64,000 bases of DNA. It comes from Brevibacillus ruminantium (GTDB taxonomy: Bacteria > Bacillota > Bacilli > Brevibacillales > Brevibacillaceae). The notes under the pieces are model-generated. The model saw only the letters and a list, made by a program, of their open reading frames with translations, made no database searches and was not told the origin of the DNA. This document shows, piece after piece, positions 43,611 to 51,789 of this stretch; positions within the stretch are counted from its first letter, which is position 1; every line of letters starts with the position of its first letter. The position numbers and the translations under genes are program-made. The stretch spans positions 1,616,001 through 1,680,000 of the forward strand of contig NZ_CP098755.1 in the NCBI RefSeq assembly GCF_023746555.1, in the 5' to 3' direction.

Positions 43611-44870
43611 TTACTTGGCGGGTTCTTTTCTCCGCCCGGGTTGTGTTGGGTACACGGCGCTTGCGGGTGTGCCACGTTTGTGACGGGGCATGGCATACAT
43701 GGCAAACAGTCCCATAACGATCGCCAGGACCACTGTTGCAAGAGCGTACACGATCCACGGGTATGTGCTGCCAACTCCGCCCAGCCGCTCCAGCATGGTG
43801 CCGCCGATACTGGTCCCCAGTGCCGTGCCAATCCCCGAGACAAAATTGGCCATGCCAAAGTAGGCTCCTAGCCATTCCTCCCGGGCAAAGTGACCGACGA
43901 GGCTGTCTGTGACCGGCATCAGCAGCATTTCTCCGATAATAAACAGCACGGCCGCTGTGCTCAGCGTGGCGAACCGGTCGGCGAACCCGATGCCGAACAA
44001 ACCGGCTCCCACCATCAGAATCCCTCCGATCAGCGAGAGATAGGGATTGATGCGGAACAGCACGTATCGGGAAATCAGCCCTTGCAGCAATACGACACTG
44101 ACGGAGTTGATTGTCCAGATCAGTCCAATCAGATGGGCAGATTTCAGTACATATTCCCCGCGCAGCGGCAGGACGAGAGCGAATTGGGCATAAAACGCCC
44201 AGATCAACAGAGAGATCGCGGAAAACAGCAAAAAGCTGCGGTGGCGCAGGATGTGACGGTACTCCGACAGCGGGGTTTTCTTGCAGTCATCACCGGTGCA
44301 GCGGTCATTGGGCAAAATGAAACGAATGGCTGTAGCCAAAAGTAGAAAGACCATCGCCGACAGTAAAAACGGATACAGGTTTCTGGCAGTCATCCAGGTA
44401 ATGGTCAGCCCGGCGATGATAATACCCGAATGCGCAAAGATGCCGCGCCAGGAAAAGGCGGCCGTTCGCTGGTCGGCTCGAACCTTGTCCGCAATCATCG
44501 CTTTGATCGTGGGGGAGAGCAGCCCCACACCCAATCCGTTGAGTCCGGAGAAAAATAAAAAGAGCGGGTAGCTCTCACTGAAGTGATAACCCAGCATGGC
44601 TCCAGCTTGAAGCAAGGCACCTGTGATCATGATAAAGCGGCGGCCGAGACGGTCTGACAGCGGTCCCCCCAACAGACTGCCCGCCTGATAGGTCAGACTT
44701 CCAATCCCCAGTACAAGCCCTACCTGTCCAAGGGAGAGGGCACGGGCTTTTTTGAGAAAAACCGGAAAGACAGGAATGATCAGATAGGAGGCCAGGTGCA
44801 TGAAAAATACCAGGACAAGCAACAGGGAGTAAGTCTTGTTCCGCCAAAGCTGCTCTGTTGCAACGGTCAT
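43611..44870 (-). CDS. MFS multidrug-type transporter
   Basis: The 419-residue protein has about 12 hydrophobic helices. The family signature GGPLSDRLGRRFIMI lies between helices 2 and 3, and LNGLGVGLLSPTIKAMIADK follows near helix 4. A central basic loop (CTGDDCKKTPLSEYRHILRHR) separates the halves. It belongs to the proton-coupled exporter group; the substrate is unknown. The ATG at 44870 follows GGAGG after 6 bases, better than the ATG at 44894. Confidence 0.9.
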   Translation of the reverse strand: MTVATEQLWRNKTYSLLLVLVFFMHLASYLIIPVFPVFLKKARALSLGQVGLVLGIGSLTYQAGSLLGGPLSDRLGRRFIMITGALLQAGAMLGYHFSESYPLFLFFSGLNGLGVGLLSPTIKAMIADKVRADQRTAAFSWRGIFAHSGIIIAGLTITWMTARNLYPFLLSAMVFLLLATAIRFILPNDRCTGDDCKKTPLSEYRHILRHRSFLLFSAISLLIWAFYAQFALVLPLRGEYVLKSAHLIGLIWTINSVSVVLLQGLISRYVLFRINPYLSLIGGILMVGAGLFGIGFADRFATLSTAAVLFIIGEMLLMPVTDSLVGHFAREEWLGAYFGMANFVSGIGTALGTSIGGTMLERLGGVGSTYPWIVYALATVVLAIVMGLFAMYAMPRHKRGTPASAVYPTQPGRRKEPAK

Positions 44871-45077
44871 GTGCTGCCTCCTCTCTTTGGGCAATCTCTC
44901 CCTAGTATGCTTGTTGCCGCAGGGAAACTATGCACACGATCTGGGCGGATGCACAATTTCGCAGGGAGGAGGCAATCGTCCAATCCAACCGTTGATCCCT
45001 GTCATATACCTATTACTGTAAAAAAGTTGTGGGCATACATGGTGCAAGGTTGCGTCAAGCGACAAGGAGGGACAAAC

Positions 45078-45179
45078 ATGAGGGGTTTTTTTGCAAATCA
45101 CGAAGGATTTGAAGTAGTGATTTGGATCCTGGTGATCATCTTTCTCCTCTCCATTTTCTTCGACGAAGGGATCGATTAA
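45078..45179 (+). CDS. Tiny single-helix membrane protein (33 aa)
   Basis: ATG 45078 has a strong AAGGAGGG ribosome site. The product is an amphipathic N-terminus (RGFFANHEGFE), one membrane helix (VVIWILVIIFLLSIFF) and an acidic end (DEGID). Such proteins (YjcZ-like or CydX-like in size) are common in Bacillales; the exact family is not recognised. It is the first gene of a small cluster that continues with a 74-aa protein and ytrHI. Confidence 0.7.
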   Translation: MRGFFANHEGFEVVIWILVIIFLLSIFFDEGID

Positions 45180-45181
45180 AG

Positions 45182-45406
45182 GTGAGCGCATACCGTCCGA
45201 TTCGCCGGCTAAACCGCTATTACAAGAGCAATGAGGGTTTTCGGTCCTGGGTTATGGCAAATGAACAATGGTTTCGTGAAAATCCGGAAGTGTTCCGTCA
45301 GATGCTGAGCGATCCCCATATGGTCAATTTGTTTATGGACCTGATGGTGATGGACTCGTCGCGGATCCAAAGGAGGCTTCGCCGAACCGGAAAAAAAGGA
45401 AAGTGA
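45182..45406 (+). CDS. Small basic protein, unknown function
   Basis: The 74-residue protein starts at GTG 45182, two bases past the stop of the 33-aa gene, so its translation is probably coupled. The N-terminus is basic (YRPIRRLNRYYKSNEG). The centre has WFRENPEVFRQMLSDPHMV, faintly like the repeated W-x-x-x-P pattern of YlbE-type sporulation proteins. The C-terminus is again basic (RIQRRLRRTGKKGK). Its position in front of ytrH suggests a sporulation link, which is inference. Confidence 0.6.
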   Translation: MSAYRPIRRLNRYYKSNEGFRSWVMANEQWFRENPEVFRQMLSDPHMVNLFMDLMVMDSSRIQRRLRRTGKKGK

Positions 45407-45534
45407 TTTTAGAAAGCGGCTGGTCCAAAAGGGCTTGCCGTTTTCTACGTGAAGCCGGATCTTTTCTTGTTCTCATATTTGTCCACTTCTCTGCGTAGGG
45501 ATTAACATACGTGGAATGAGCCGGAGGGATAGAG

Positions 45535-45846
45535 ATGGGACAGGTCATATTAACCTTTTTTGTTGCGTACGGGATCGTTGTCGGTGGAGCGCTGTCCGGG
45601 GGACTGGGCGTTTTCCTGAATGAAAAACCGCCGTTGTGGTCGATCGCCCAATTGGCGGACCAATTAAAAATTTGGGGCCTGGTAGGCGCCCTCGGCGGAA
45701 CGTTTGATTCTTTTTTACAGATAGAAAAAATTCTCGCAGGCAATTTTTCACCTGTCTTTAAACAACTGGTCATGATCGTCGTTGCCTTTTTGGGTGCGCA
45801 TATGGGGACGATCTCCATTCATTGGCTGGTACAGGTGCGTTCATGA
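45535..45846 (+). CDS. ytrH: YtrH, sporulation membrane protein
   Basis: The 103-residue protein has three hydrophobic stretches (VILTFFVAYGIVVGGAL; WGLVGALGGTFDSF; LVMIVVAFLGAHMGTISIHW) and matches the YtrH family. In B. subtilis ytrH and ytrI are sigma-E genes needed for normal sporulation. GGAGGGAT precedes the ATG. Its TGA stop overlaps the ATG of ytrI (ATGA). Confidence 0.88.
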   Translation: MGQVILTFFVAYGIVVGGALSGGLGVFLNEKPPLWSIAQLADQLKIWGLVGALGGTFDSFLQIEKILAGNFSPVFKQLVMIVVAFLGAHMGTISIHWLVQVRS

Positions 45847-46322
45847 GCATCAAGCTGTGGAAGCGCTACATTGCTTTGCTGGTAATAGGCGGGATTCTGG
45901 GCGGCTCGACGATTTTGTTCATGTACGGCCGGGAAATGGAGCAAATGATGCTGGTCAAGCGAAGTCTGGAAGTATTGAATGAAAAGCTGATGGATGAAAA
46001 TCAACGGCTGAAGCAATCGGAAAAAGTGGCAAGAAGAAAACAAGAGGTTCTGATCGAAGAGATCCGGGTCACGGTACTAGATACCAAGCTGCATGAGACG
46101 ATCGAGCTGCAGGTCGCCCGACAGCTGGAAAAAGACCTGGCTTCCCTGAAAGGAAAAAAAGTGGAGCAGGTAGCGGAGGTTCAGGAGATGCTGCATGAGA
46201 TGCTGCGCAGACGCGAGTACATTATCGAAGGGACGATGGTGGAGGTGCGGGTGAAGACGGTAGCGATCAGCCGGATTCTCCATCTGTTTGTGACCGCAGA
46301 AGTAAAGCGGGAGGAACCGTGA
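45843..46322 (+). CDS. ytrI: YtrI, sporulation membrane protein
   Basis: The 159-residue protein has an N-terminal membrane helix (YIALLVIGGILGGSTILFMYG), a coiled coil (about 35-70; LNEKLMDENQRLKQSEKV) and a mixed C-terminal domain. Plan and position behind ytrH fit YtrI. It starts at the ATG overlapping the ytrH stop, showing translational coupling. The product is mostly extracytoplasmic or faces the forespore space, inferred from topology. Confidence 0.85.
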   Translation: MSIKLWKRYIALLVIGGILGGSTILFMYGREMEQMMLVKRSLEVLNEKLMDENQRLKQSEKVARRKQEVLIEEIRVTVLDTKLHETIELQVARQLEKDLASLKGKKVEQVAEVQEMLHEMLRRREYIIEGTMVEVRVKTVAISRILHLFVTAEVKREEP

Positions 46323-46411
46323 AACTTTTTCGAGGAGCGCTCCGTATAACAGATACGAAAATCATTGCGCCAGCTTATTGGCGCAGGGTATGCGGAGTGA
46401 GGAGAGTCGTC

Positions 46412-47194
46412 ATGTCGCTGTTTAAAAAATTGATGGCAAGTGTCGGAATAGGAGCTGCGCAGGTAGATGCCCGTTTGCAGAAGGACACATTGTTGCCGGG
46501 AGAGATTGTCAGCGGAGAAGTGTATATCAAAGGCGGTGACGTTTCGCAGACGATCGATGACATCTATATGTACGTCGTGACGCACTATGAGCGCGAAACG
46601 AATGACAAAACAATAAAAGAAGAATATATTTTAGCCAAGCACCAGCTCGCAGAAAAGTTTGGCCTTTGTCCCCGGGAAGAAAAGGTGATCCCGTTTACCT
46701 TCCAACTGCCATATGAGACTCCGCTTACGATGGGGCGGCAGCCCGTTTATTTGCGGACGGGTCTGGATATCAGGAACGCCGTCGATCCCGGTGATTCGGA
46801 CTTTATCGAGGTTCGGCCGCACCCCTTGATGGAGAAGGTGCTCCAAGCTCTGCAATTGCTCGGTTTTCAATTGTGCAAAGTGGACTGTGAATACAATCGT
46901 CTACTTGGCCGCTCCCATCCATTCGTTCAGACGTTTCAGTTTCGGCCGACAGACGAATACAGGAATCGCGTGGAAGAGCTGGAACTGGTTTTTTACCTGA
47001 AAGAGCATGAATTGGAGGTCTTGCTGGAGCTGGATAAGCGAGCCCGCGGTTACTTTGGCGGACTCGGGCTGTACGAAGCGCTGAATCTGGACGAGCGCTA
47101 TGCCCGACTTTGCTTGTCAGAAGCAGAGCGGAATTGCTCTGTTGAAGAGTGTGCCGCACAGATGGAAGAGCTGATCCGCCAGCGCATTCGCTAG
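46412..47194 (+). CDS. spo0M: Sporulation-control protein Spo0M
   Basis: The 260-residue protein starts MSLFKKLMASVGIGAAQVDARL and has the arrestin-like beta-sandwich of the Spo0M family: LLPGEIVSGEVYIKGGDVSQ, IDDIYMYVVTHYE, EEKVIPFTFQLPYETPLT, PVYLRTGLDI. The C-terminal half shows YFGGLGLYEALNLDE. In B. subtilis it is a sigma-H-controlled factor that affects early sporulation and division. The ATG at 46412 is used (GAGGAG upstream); the frame extends back to overlap ytrI, but those codons lack family sequence. A GCGCCA/TGGCGC hairpin without T run sits in the 89-base gap. Confidence 0.92.
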   Translation: MSLFKKLMASVGIGAAQVDARLQKDTLLPGEIVSGEVYIKGGDVSQTIDDIYMYVVTHYERETNDKTIKEEYILAKHQLAEKFGLCPREEKVIPFTFQLPYETPLTMGRQPVYLRTGLDIRNAVDPGDSDFIEVRPHPLMEKVLQALQLLGFQLCKVDCEYNRLLGRSHPFVQTFQFRPTDEYRNRVEELELVFYLKEHELEVLLELDKRARGYFGGLGLYEALNLDERYARLCLSEAERNCSVEECAAQMEELIRQRIR

Positions 47195-47346
47195 TTGGAA
47201 ACCCCCTCCAGCTCCTCGCCAACAGGGGGGCTTTCCCATCGTTTTGGTCGCATGTAGAAACGGTGTAAAAACTCCCAGCCCCATTTTTTCATTGGAGTCA
47301 AAATTTTTTAGAATAACGTATAATTGGTGTTCTATTCGAAATATTG

Positions 47347-47376
47347 TTGACAATGCTGAAGACATTGACGTATGAT
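47347..47376 (+). promoter_or_regulatory. Predicted promoter of the glycine riboswitch operon
   Basis: TTGACA, an 18-base spacer and TATGAT lie about 35 bases before the first aptamer. Confidence 0.7.
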
Positions 47377-47404
47377 TCGAAGTAATTGCATACAGCGGAT
47401 GACG

Positions 47405-47590
47405 TTTGTGGGAGAGACCGTGACGCATGAGCCGGCACCGAAGGAGCAAGTCCCAAAAATCCTTGGGAAAGAATCTCTCAGGTAAAAAGTACCACAATCG
47501 GACGCACCTCTGGAGAGAGCGGACAGCCACCCAAGGGGAAGACTCCCTCACAGGAGTTAAACTCTCAGGTAAAAAGGACAGAGGAAAGGT
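47405..47590 (+). promoter_or_regulatory. Tandem glycine riboswitch
   Basis: Two glycine aptamers lie in tandem. The first (about 47410-47505) has GGAGAGACC, CACCGAAGGAGCAAG and AATCTCTCAGGTAAAAAGTACC. The second (about 47510-47588) has GGAGAGAGCGG, CACCCAAGGGGAAGA and AACTCTCAGGTAAAAAGGACAGAGG. They match the known glycine riboswitch core (GGAGAG, CCGAAGG, TCTCAGG). The 3' end of the second aptamer overlaps the 5' arm of the terminator that follows. Glycine binding should therefore free transcription (an ON switch, as for gcvT in B. subtilis). Confidence 0.95.
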
Positions 47591-47632
47591 AGATTAATCA
47601 CAATCTATCTTTCCCCTGTTCTTTTTTTTGTG
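47576..47632 (+). terminator. Expression-platform terminator of the glycine riboswitch
   Basis: GGAAAGGTAGATT and AATCTATCTTTCC form a 13-bp stem, extended by ACAG/CTGT, with a run of Ts. It uses the last bases of aptamer 2. Confidence 0.9.
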
Positions 47633-47763
47633 AAAACCGTCCAGATGTTTTTCATGAAAAGGGATGTGATCCCTCGCAGTCATCACTTTTGTCACTCGAA
47701 GAGAGGGGACACGGTCATGACTGTTTTGACTCGGGAAAGATGGAGCCAAGGGAGGATTATCGG

Positions 47764-49005
47764 ATGAGTTTGCGAGAGCACGATCGGGACATCTTCGAAG
47801 CTATCGAGGCCGAACATCAACGTCAGTTGGGGACGCTGGAGCTGATCGCTTCCGAAAACTTTGTCAGTCAGGACGTACTGGACGCCATGGGATCGGTCTT
47901 GACCAACAAGTATGCGGAGGGTTACCCCGGTAAGCGGTACTACGGAGGGTGTGAACATGTAGATGTCGTAGAGCGCTTGGCCATCGACCGGGTGACGAAG
48001 CTGTTCGGTGCCGCCTATGCCAACGTTCAGCCGCATTCAGGCGCACAGGCGAATACGGCCGTATTTTTCTCGCTCCTGCAGCCGGGAGATACCTTTATGG
48101 GCATGAACCTTTCCCACGGTGGCCATTTGACTCACGGCAGTCCAGTCAGTCTCTCGGGAAAATGGTTTAACGTCGTTGCCTACGGTGTCCGCGAAGAAGA
48201 TCATTTGATCGATTACGATGAAGTGGAAGCGGTTGCACGGCGCGAGCGGCCAAAGGTGATCATTGCTGGCGGCAGCGCGTATGCCCGGACCATTGACTTT
48301 GCGCGTTTCCGGGAAATCGCGGATCAGATTGGAGCCAAGCTGATGGTGGATATGGCCCATATTGCCGGATTGGTAGCAGCCGATGTCCATCCCTCCCCGG
48401 TACCGCATGCACATGTCGTGACGAGTACGACGCACAAAACCTTGCGCGGTCCGCGCGGCGGCATTATCCTGACCAACGACGAAGAGATCGCCAAGGGGGT
48501 AAACAAAGCGATCTTCCCCGGGATTCAGGGCGGGCCTCTGATGCACATCATTGCGGCCAAGGCTGTCGCCTTCCGAGAAGCATTGGAGCCTGACTTCCGC
48601 CAGTATGCAGAGCAGGTGGTCAAAAATGCAAAAGCGCTGGCTGACACGCTCCTGGAGGAAGGAGCAAGACTGGTGTCAGGTGGCACGGACAATCATCTGA
48701 TCCTTTTGGATACCCGTGTGTTTGGCCTGACGGGCAAGGAAGCGGAGCATCTCTTGGAAGAGGCGGGGATCACGGCAAACAAAAACACCATCCCGTTTGA
48801 TCCGGAAAGTCCATTTGTCACCAGTGGCATTCGCATTGGCACAGCTGCTGCAACGACCCGGGGCATGAAGGAAGACGAGATGAAGACGATTGGCCGCTCG
48901 ATTGCCGCTGTACTGAAAGGAAAAGGTGATCCTTCCGTGCGGTCGGTGATCAGCCAGCTCTGCTCCGCCTACCCGCTCTATCAAAGAGTGCAGCAGGTTC
49001 GCTGA
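47764..49005 (+). CDS. glyA: Serine hydroxymethyltransferase
   Basis: This 413-residue PLP enzyme has [44 protein letters not shown] and the PLP lysine in [16 protein letters not shown]. It interconverts serine and glycine with tetrahydrofolate. The ATG at 47764 is chosen because AGGGAGG lies 8 bases upstream; the open frame reaches back to 47689. Here, behind a glycine riboswitch and with serine dehydratase downstream, it should mainly run from glycine to serine. Confidence 0.96.
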   Translation: MSLREHDRDIFEAIEAEHQRQLGTLELIASENFVSQDVLDAMGSVLTNKYAEGYPGKRYYGGCEHVDVVERLAIDRVTKLFGAAYANVQPHSGAQANTAVFFSLLQPGDTFMGMNLSHGGHLTHGSPVSLSGKWFNVVAYGVREEDHLIDYDEVEAVARRERPKVIIAGGSAYARTIDFARFREIADQIGAKLMVDMAHIAGLVAADVHPSPVPHAHVVTSTTHKTLRGPRGGIILTNDEEIAKGVNKAIFPGIQGGPLMHIIAAKAVAFREALEPDFRQYAEQVVKNAKALADTLLEEGARLVSGGTDNHLILLDTRVFGLTGKEAEHLLEEAGITANKNTIPFDPESPFVTSGIRIGTAAATTRGMKEDEMKTIGRSIAAVLKGKGDPSVRSVISQLCSAYPLYQRVQQVR

Positions 49006-49018
49006 CGGAGGCCCCCAT

Positions 49019-49552
49019 ATGATCTACAACAGTTGCTTTGACATCATCGGGCCGATTATGGTTGGACCGTCCAGCTCACATACAGCAGGAGTGGTATCGA
49101 TCGGAAAGTTTGTCTACGAGCTGCTGGGAGCCTCTCCTGAGCGAGCCGAGATCATTTTGTATGATTCTTTTGCCCAGACCTATAAAGGACATGGGACCGA
49201 CAAAGCGATTGTAGGCGGACTGATCGGTCTGGACACGGATGATTTGCGGATACGTGAAGCGCTTGGGCTGGCAGAATCCCAAAATGTGTCGATTTCTTTT
49301 TCATTGGAAGAACAGTGCCCGTTGTACGATCATCCCAATACTCTACAAGTAATAGCGGAGACGGGGACGGATATATTTCGCGTCTGCGGTGTCTCGCTCG
49401 GAGGCGGTATATCCAAAATCGTATGGATCAATGGAGAGTTCGTCGATATTCTCTTGAGTCAGCCTTATGATGCCGGGCACATCAAAAGGGAGCTGAAGCA
49501 GCGGGAGTACAGCCAGATAAGGAGCGAGGAATCATGGATTTTCGTTCGATGA
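49019..49552 (+). CDS. sdaAB: L-serine dehydratase beta subunit, no ACT domain
   Basis: The 177-residue protein has the iron-sulfur serine dehydratase beta fold: FDIIGPIMVGPSSSHTAG, YKGHGTDKAIVGGLIGLDTDD and VSLGGGISKIVWING. The usual Bacillus subunit is about 220 residues and ends with an ACT domain; here the protein stops about 25 residues past the catalytic fold with a basic tail. With the alpha subunit it deaminates serine to pyruvate. The start is ATG 49019, 14 bases past glyA. It overlaps sdaAA by 19 bases. Confidence 0.92.
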   Translation: MIYNSCFDIIGPIMVGPSSSHTAGVVSIGKFVYELLGASPERAEIILYDSFAQTYKGHGTDKAIVGGLIGLDTDDLRIREALGLAESQNVSISFSLEEQCPLYDHPNTLQVIAETGTDIFRVCGVSLGGGISKIVWINGEFVDILLSQPYDAGHIKRELKQREYSQIRSEESWIFVR

Positions 49553-50406
49553 CGGAGTTGATCGAGCAGTGTGAGCAGCAGAACAAAAGCATTGCCGAGA
49601 TCATGATCGAGGTGGAGGAACGCAAATCAAAGCGGAGCAAAGAGATGATCATCGGGATGATGAAAGAACGCCTGATCAAGATGAAAGAGGCCATCGATCA
49701 GGGAAGCTCTGATCCCACCTCGGCTCCAAGCGGCATCTCCGGCGGTGATGCCTATCTGATGGAAAGGTACAGAGAAAAAGCGAAGCCGTTGACCGGTTCT
49801 CTGGTTTCAGATGCGATGCGCTTTGCTTTTGCCACATCGGAAACCAATGCGCGAATGGGCGTAATTGTGGCTACACCCACCGCCGGTTCAGCGGGAATCC
49901 TGCCAGGCTGTCTCTTTGCTTTGCATGAAAATGAAAAGTTTACGTATGAACATCTCGTCATGGGACTGTTTACGGCGAGTGCCATCGGGTACGTGATCGC
50001 CAACCGCTCTTTTATTTCCGGTGCGGCGGGAGGATGTCAGGCGGAGGTCGGTTCCGCTACCGCTATGGCTGCAGCTGGAATTGTTGAAATCAGACAGGGG
50101 ACTCCCAAACAGGCTGTTATGGCAGCAGCCATGGCGCTGAAGTCGATGCTGGGCCTGGTTTGCGATCCGGTAGCAGGTCTGGTGGAGGTACCCTGCATCA
50201 AGCGAAATGTCATCGGGACCTCGATTGCATTTGCTGCTGCAGACATGGCGCTTGCGGGGATTGAGAGCCGGATACCCTGCGATGAAGTCATCACCACGAT
50301 GTACGAGATCGGCAGAAGCATGCCGCGTGCCTTGCGCGAGACTGCGCTTGGCGGACTGGCTGTCACACCGACAGGACAAGAGATGAAAAAAAGAATTATG
50401 GGATAG
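49534..50406 (+). CDS. sdaAA: L-serine dehydratase alpha subunit
   Basis: The 290-residue subunit starts with helices (MTELIEQCEQQNKSIAEIM), then GVIVATPTAGSAGILPGCLF, AAGGCQAEVGSATAMAAAGI and VCDPVAGLVEVPCIKRN. The Cys residues of these motifs hold the [4Fe-4S] cluster in the family. It forms the oxygen-sensitive L-serine ammonia-lyase with SdaAB. GAGCGAGGA precedes the ATG, inside the sdaAB reading frame. Confidence 0.95.
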   Translation: MDFRSMTELIEQCEQQNKSIAEIMIEVEERKSKRSKEMIIGMMKERLIKMKEAIDQGSSDPTSAPSGISGGDAYLMERYREKAKPLTGSLVSDAMRFAFATSETNARMGVIVATPTAGSAGILPGCLFALHENEKFTYEHLVMGLFTASAIGYVIANRSFISGAAGGCQAEVGSATAMAAAGIVEIRQGTPKQAVMAAAMALKSMLGLVCDPVAGLVEVPCIKRNVIGTSIAFAAADMALAGIESRIPCDEVITTMYEIGRSMPRALRETALGGLAVTPTGQEMKKRIMG

Positions 50407-50421
50407 CAGGGGGAGCAATCA

Positions 50422-50811
50422 ATGAGCGACGTACGTGAGGGATTGGTATACAGCCGGGAGCATGAGTGGGTGGAAAGACTGAGTGAAACGCGGGTACGTG
50501 TAGGCATTTCGGGTTTTGCCCAGGAGCAGCTGGGGGACCTGGTTTTTGTTGATCTGCCTGCAGTAGGAGCCACGGTAACGATGGATGAGAGTCTGGGTTC
50601 CGTTGAATCTGTGAAGGCTGTTTCCGATATTTTTTCTCCGGTCTCCGGGACAATCGTCGAAGTGAATGGAAATCTGGAAAGCGATCCGGAGACGATCAAC
50701 CAAGATCCATACGGGGAAGGCTGGCTGGTGATCATCGAGCTGAGCAAGCCGGAAGAAATGCAGGAACTGCTTACTGCGGCCCAGTACGCGGCGTTTGTCG
50801 CAGAAGAATAA
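50422..50811 (+). CDS. gcvH: Glycine cleavage system H protein
   Basis: The 129-residue lipoyl protein has YSREHEWVERLSETRVRVGI and the lipoylation site ESVKAVSD (Lys65), then INQDPYGEGWLVII. It shuttles the aminomethyl group in glycine cleavage and in Bacillus also serves in lipoate relay. The other glycine cleavage genes (gcvT, gcvP) are not in the window. GGGGGAG precedes the ATG, and it is the last gene of the riboswitch operon. Confidence 0.95.
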   Translation: MSDVREGLVYSREHEWVERLSETRVRVGISGFAQEQLGDLVFVDLPAVGATVTMDESLGSVESVKAVSDIFSPVSGTIVEVNGNLESDPETINQDPYGEGWLVIIELSKPEEMQELLTAAQYAAFVAEE

Positions 50812-50838
50812 GGGCGCCGCCAGCGGATAATTAGAAAC

Positions 50839-50886
50839 GGACAGGTCTTTTATGGCACACACCATAAAGGGCCTGTTTTTTTTATT
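50839..50886 (+). terminator. Terminator of the glyA-gcvH operon
   Basis: ACAGG..TTTATGG and CCATAAA..CCTGT form an interrupted stem followed by a run of Ts. Confidence 0.8.
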
Positions 50887-50914
50887 ATTGTCTCATTTGG
50901 TTGTATAAGCAGGG

Positions 50915-50929
50915 ATTTTTCTGACAATA
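50915..50929 (+). promoter_or_regulatory. Candidate CodY box upstream of codY
   Basis: ATTTTTCTGACAATA matches the CodY consensus AATTTTCWGAAAATT at 12 of 15 positions and lies about 40 bases before the codY start, suggesting autoregulation. Confidence 0.5.
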
Positions 50930-50966
50930 CTGTAAGTATACATAACCTGAAGGAGGAAAAAATGGA

Positions 50967-51749
50967 ATGAATTTACTGGAAAAAACTAGAAGGATCAACG
51001 TTATGCTGCAAAAAACCATGGGAGGGAGCGGTGTCGGGTACCATGATCTGGCTCGTCTGCTTGCAGATGTGATCGGCGCCAATGTCTATATCGTCACAGC
51101 GGATGGAACCATTCTGGGTAACGGCGTACGTGAAGAGTACGGGATTGGTGCTGCTCCAGATGGAAACGGGGCAGGAATGCTGCCGTTTGGCTACAATCAA
51201 AAGCTGCTGGAAATTAACCAGTCTTTGGCCAATGAAGTAGCTCAAAGCCCGTACAGCATGGTGCCGGAGGAGCTCTTGCCGCTCTTCCCGCAGATGATGA
51301 CCACGATTGTCCCGATTAATGCAGGCGGGAGTCGGCTGGGCACACTGGTATTGCTCCGTGCCTTCGGCAACTTTGAGACGGAGGATCTCATCCTGGCGGA
51401 GATCGGCGCTACGGTGATCGGCATGAAAATTGTCCGTCAACGCACAGAGCAGATCGAGAACGAGGTGCGTGACAAAACGTTTGCCAAGATCGCTCTTTCC
51501 TCTCTGTCCTACAGCGAACAGATCGCGATTGAAAAAATCATGGAACAGCTGGATGCGAAAGAAGGGTTGCTGGTGGCAAGCCAGCTGGCCGATCAAGCCG
51601 GCCTGACCCGTTCGGTAATCGTCAACGCCCTGCGCAAGCTGGCCAGTGCTGGCGTTCTGGAATCTCGCTCGCTGGGCATGAAAGGAACCTACATCAAGGT
51701 ATTGAACGACAAGTTTCCGTCCGAACTGGCAAAATGGAAAACGTCTTAA
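50967..51749 (+). CDS. codY: GTP-sensing global regulator CodY
   Basis: The 260-residue protein starts MNLLEKTRRINVMLQK and has the GAF-type effector domain for branched-chain amino acids (about 1-155; VYIVTADGTILGNGV). The C-terminal winged helix-turn-helix is ASQLADQAGLTRSVIVNALRKL, with GMKGTYIKVLN near the end. CodY represses stationary-phase and nitrogen genes when GTP and isoleucine are high. In B. subtilis codY is the last gene of the xerC-hslVU operon; here it stands alone behind gcvH with its own upstream region. AGGAGG precedes the ATG. Confidence 0.97.
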   Translation: MNLLEKTRRINVMLQKTMGGSGVGYHDLARLLADVIGANVYIVTADGTILGNGVREEYGIGAAPDGNGAGMLPFGYNQKLLEINQSLANEVAQSPYSMVPEELLPLFPQMMTTIVPINAGGSRLGTLVLLRAFGNFETEDLILAEIGATVIGMKIVRQRTEQIENEVRDKTFAKIALSSLSYSEQIAIEKIMEQLDAKEGLLVASQLADQAGLTRSVIVNALRKLASAGVLESRSLGMKGTYIKVLNDKFPSELAKWKTS

Positions 51750-51752
51750 AGG

Positions 51753-51789
51753 AAAAAGCCTGATCCGCAGAGGATCAGGCTCTCTTTTT
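51753..51789. terminator. Bidirectional terminator between codY and MFS gene
   Basis: AGCCTGATCC and GGATCAGGCT form a 10-bp stem with T runs on both strands. Confidence 0.85.

Noticed and set aside
45470..45520. Sigma-E-like promoter before ytrH (CATATT and CATACG)
   Set aside because: The two elements are about 26 bases apart, too far for sigma-E.
46364..46386. Hairpin between ytrI and spo0M as terminator
   Set aside because: No T run follows; probably a processing or chance structure.
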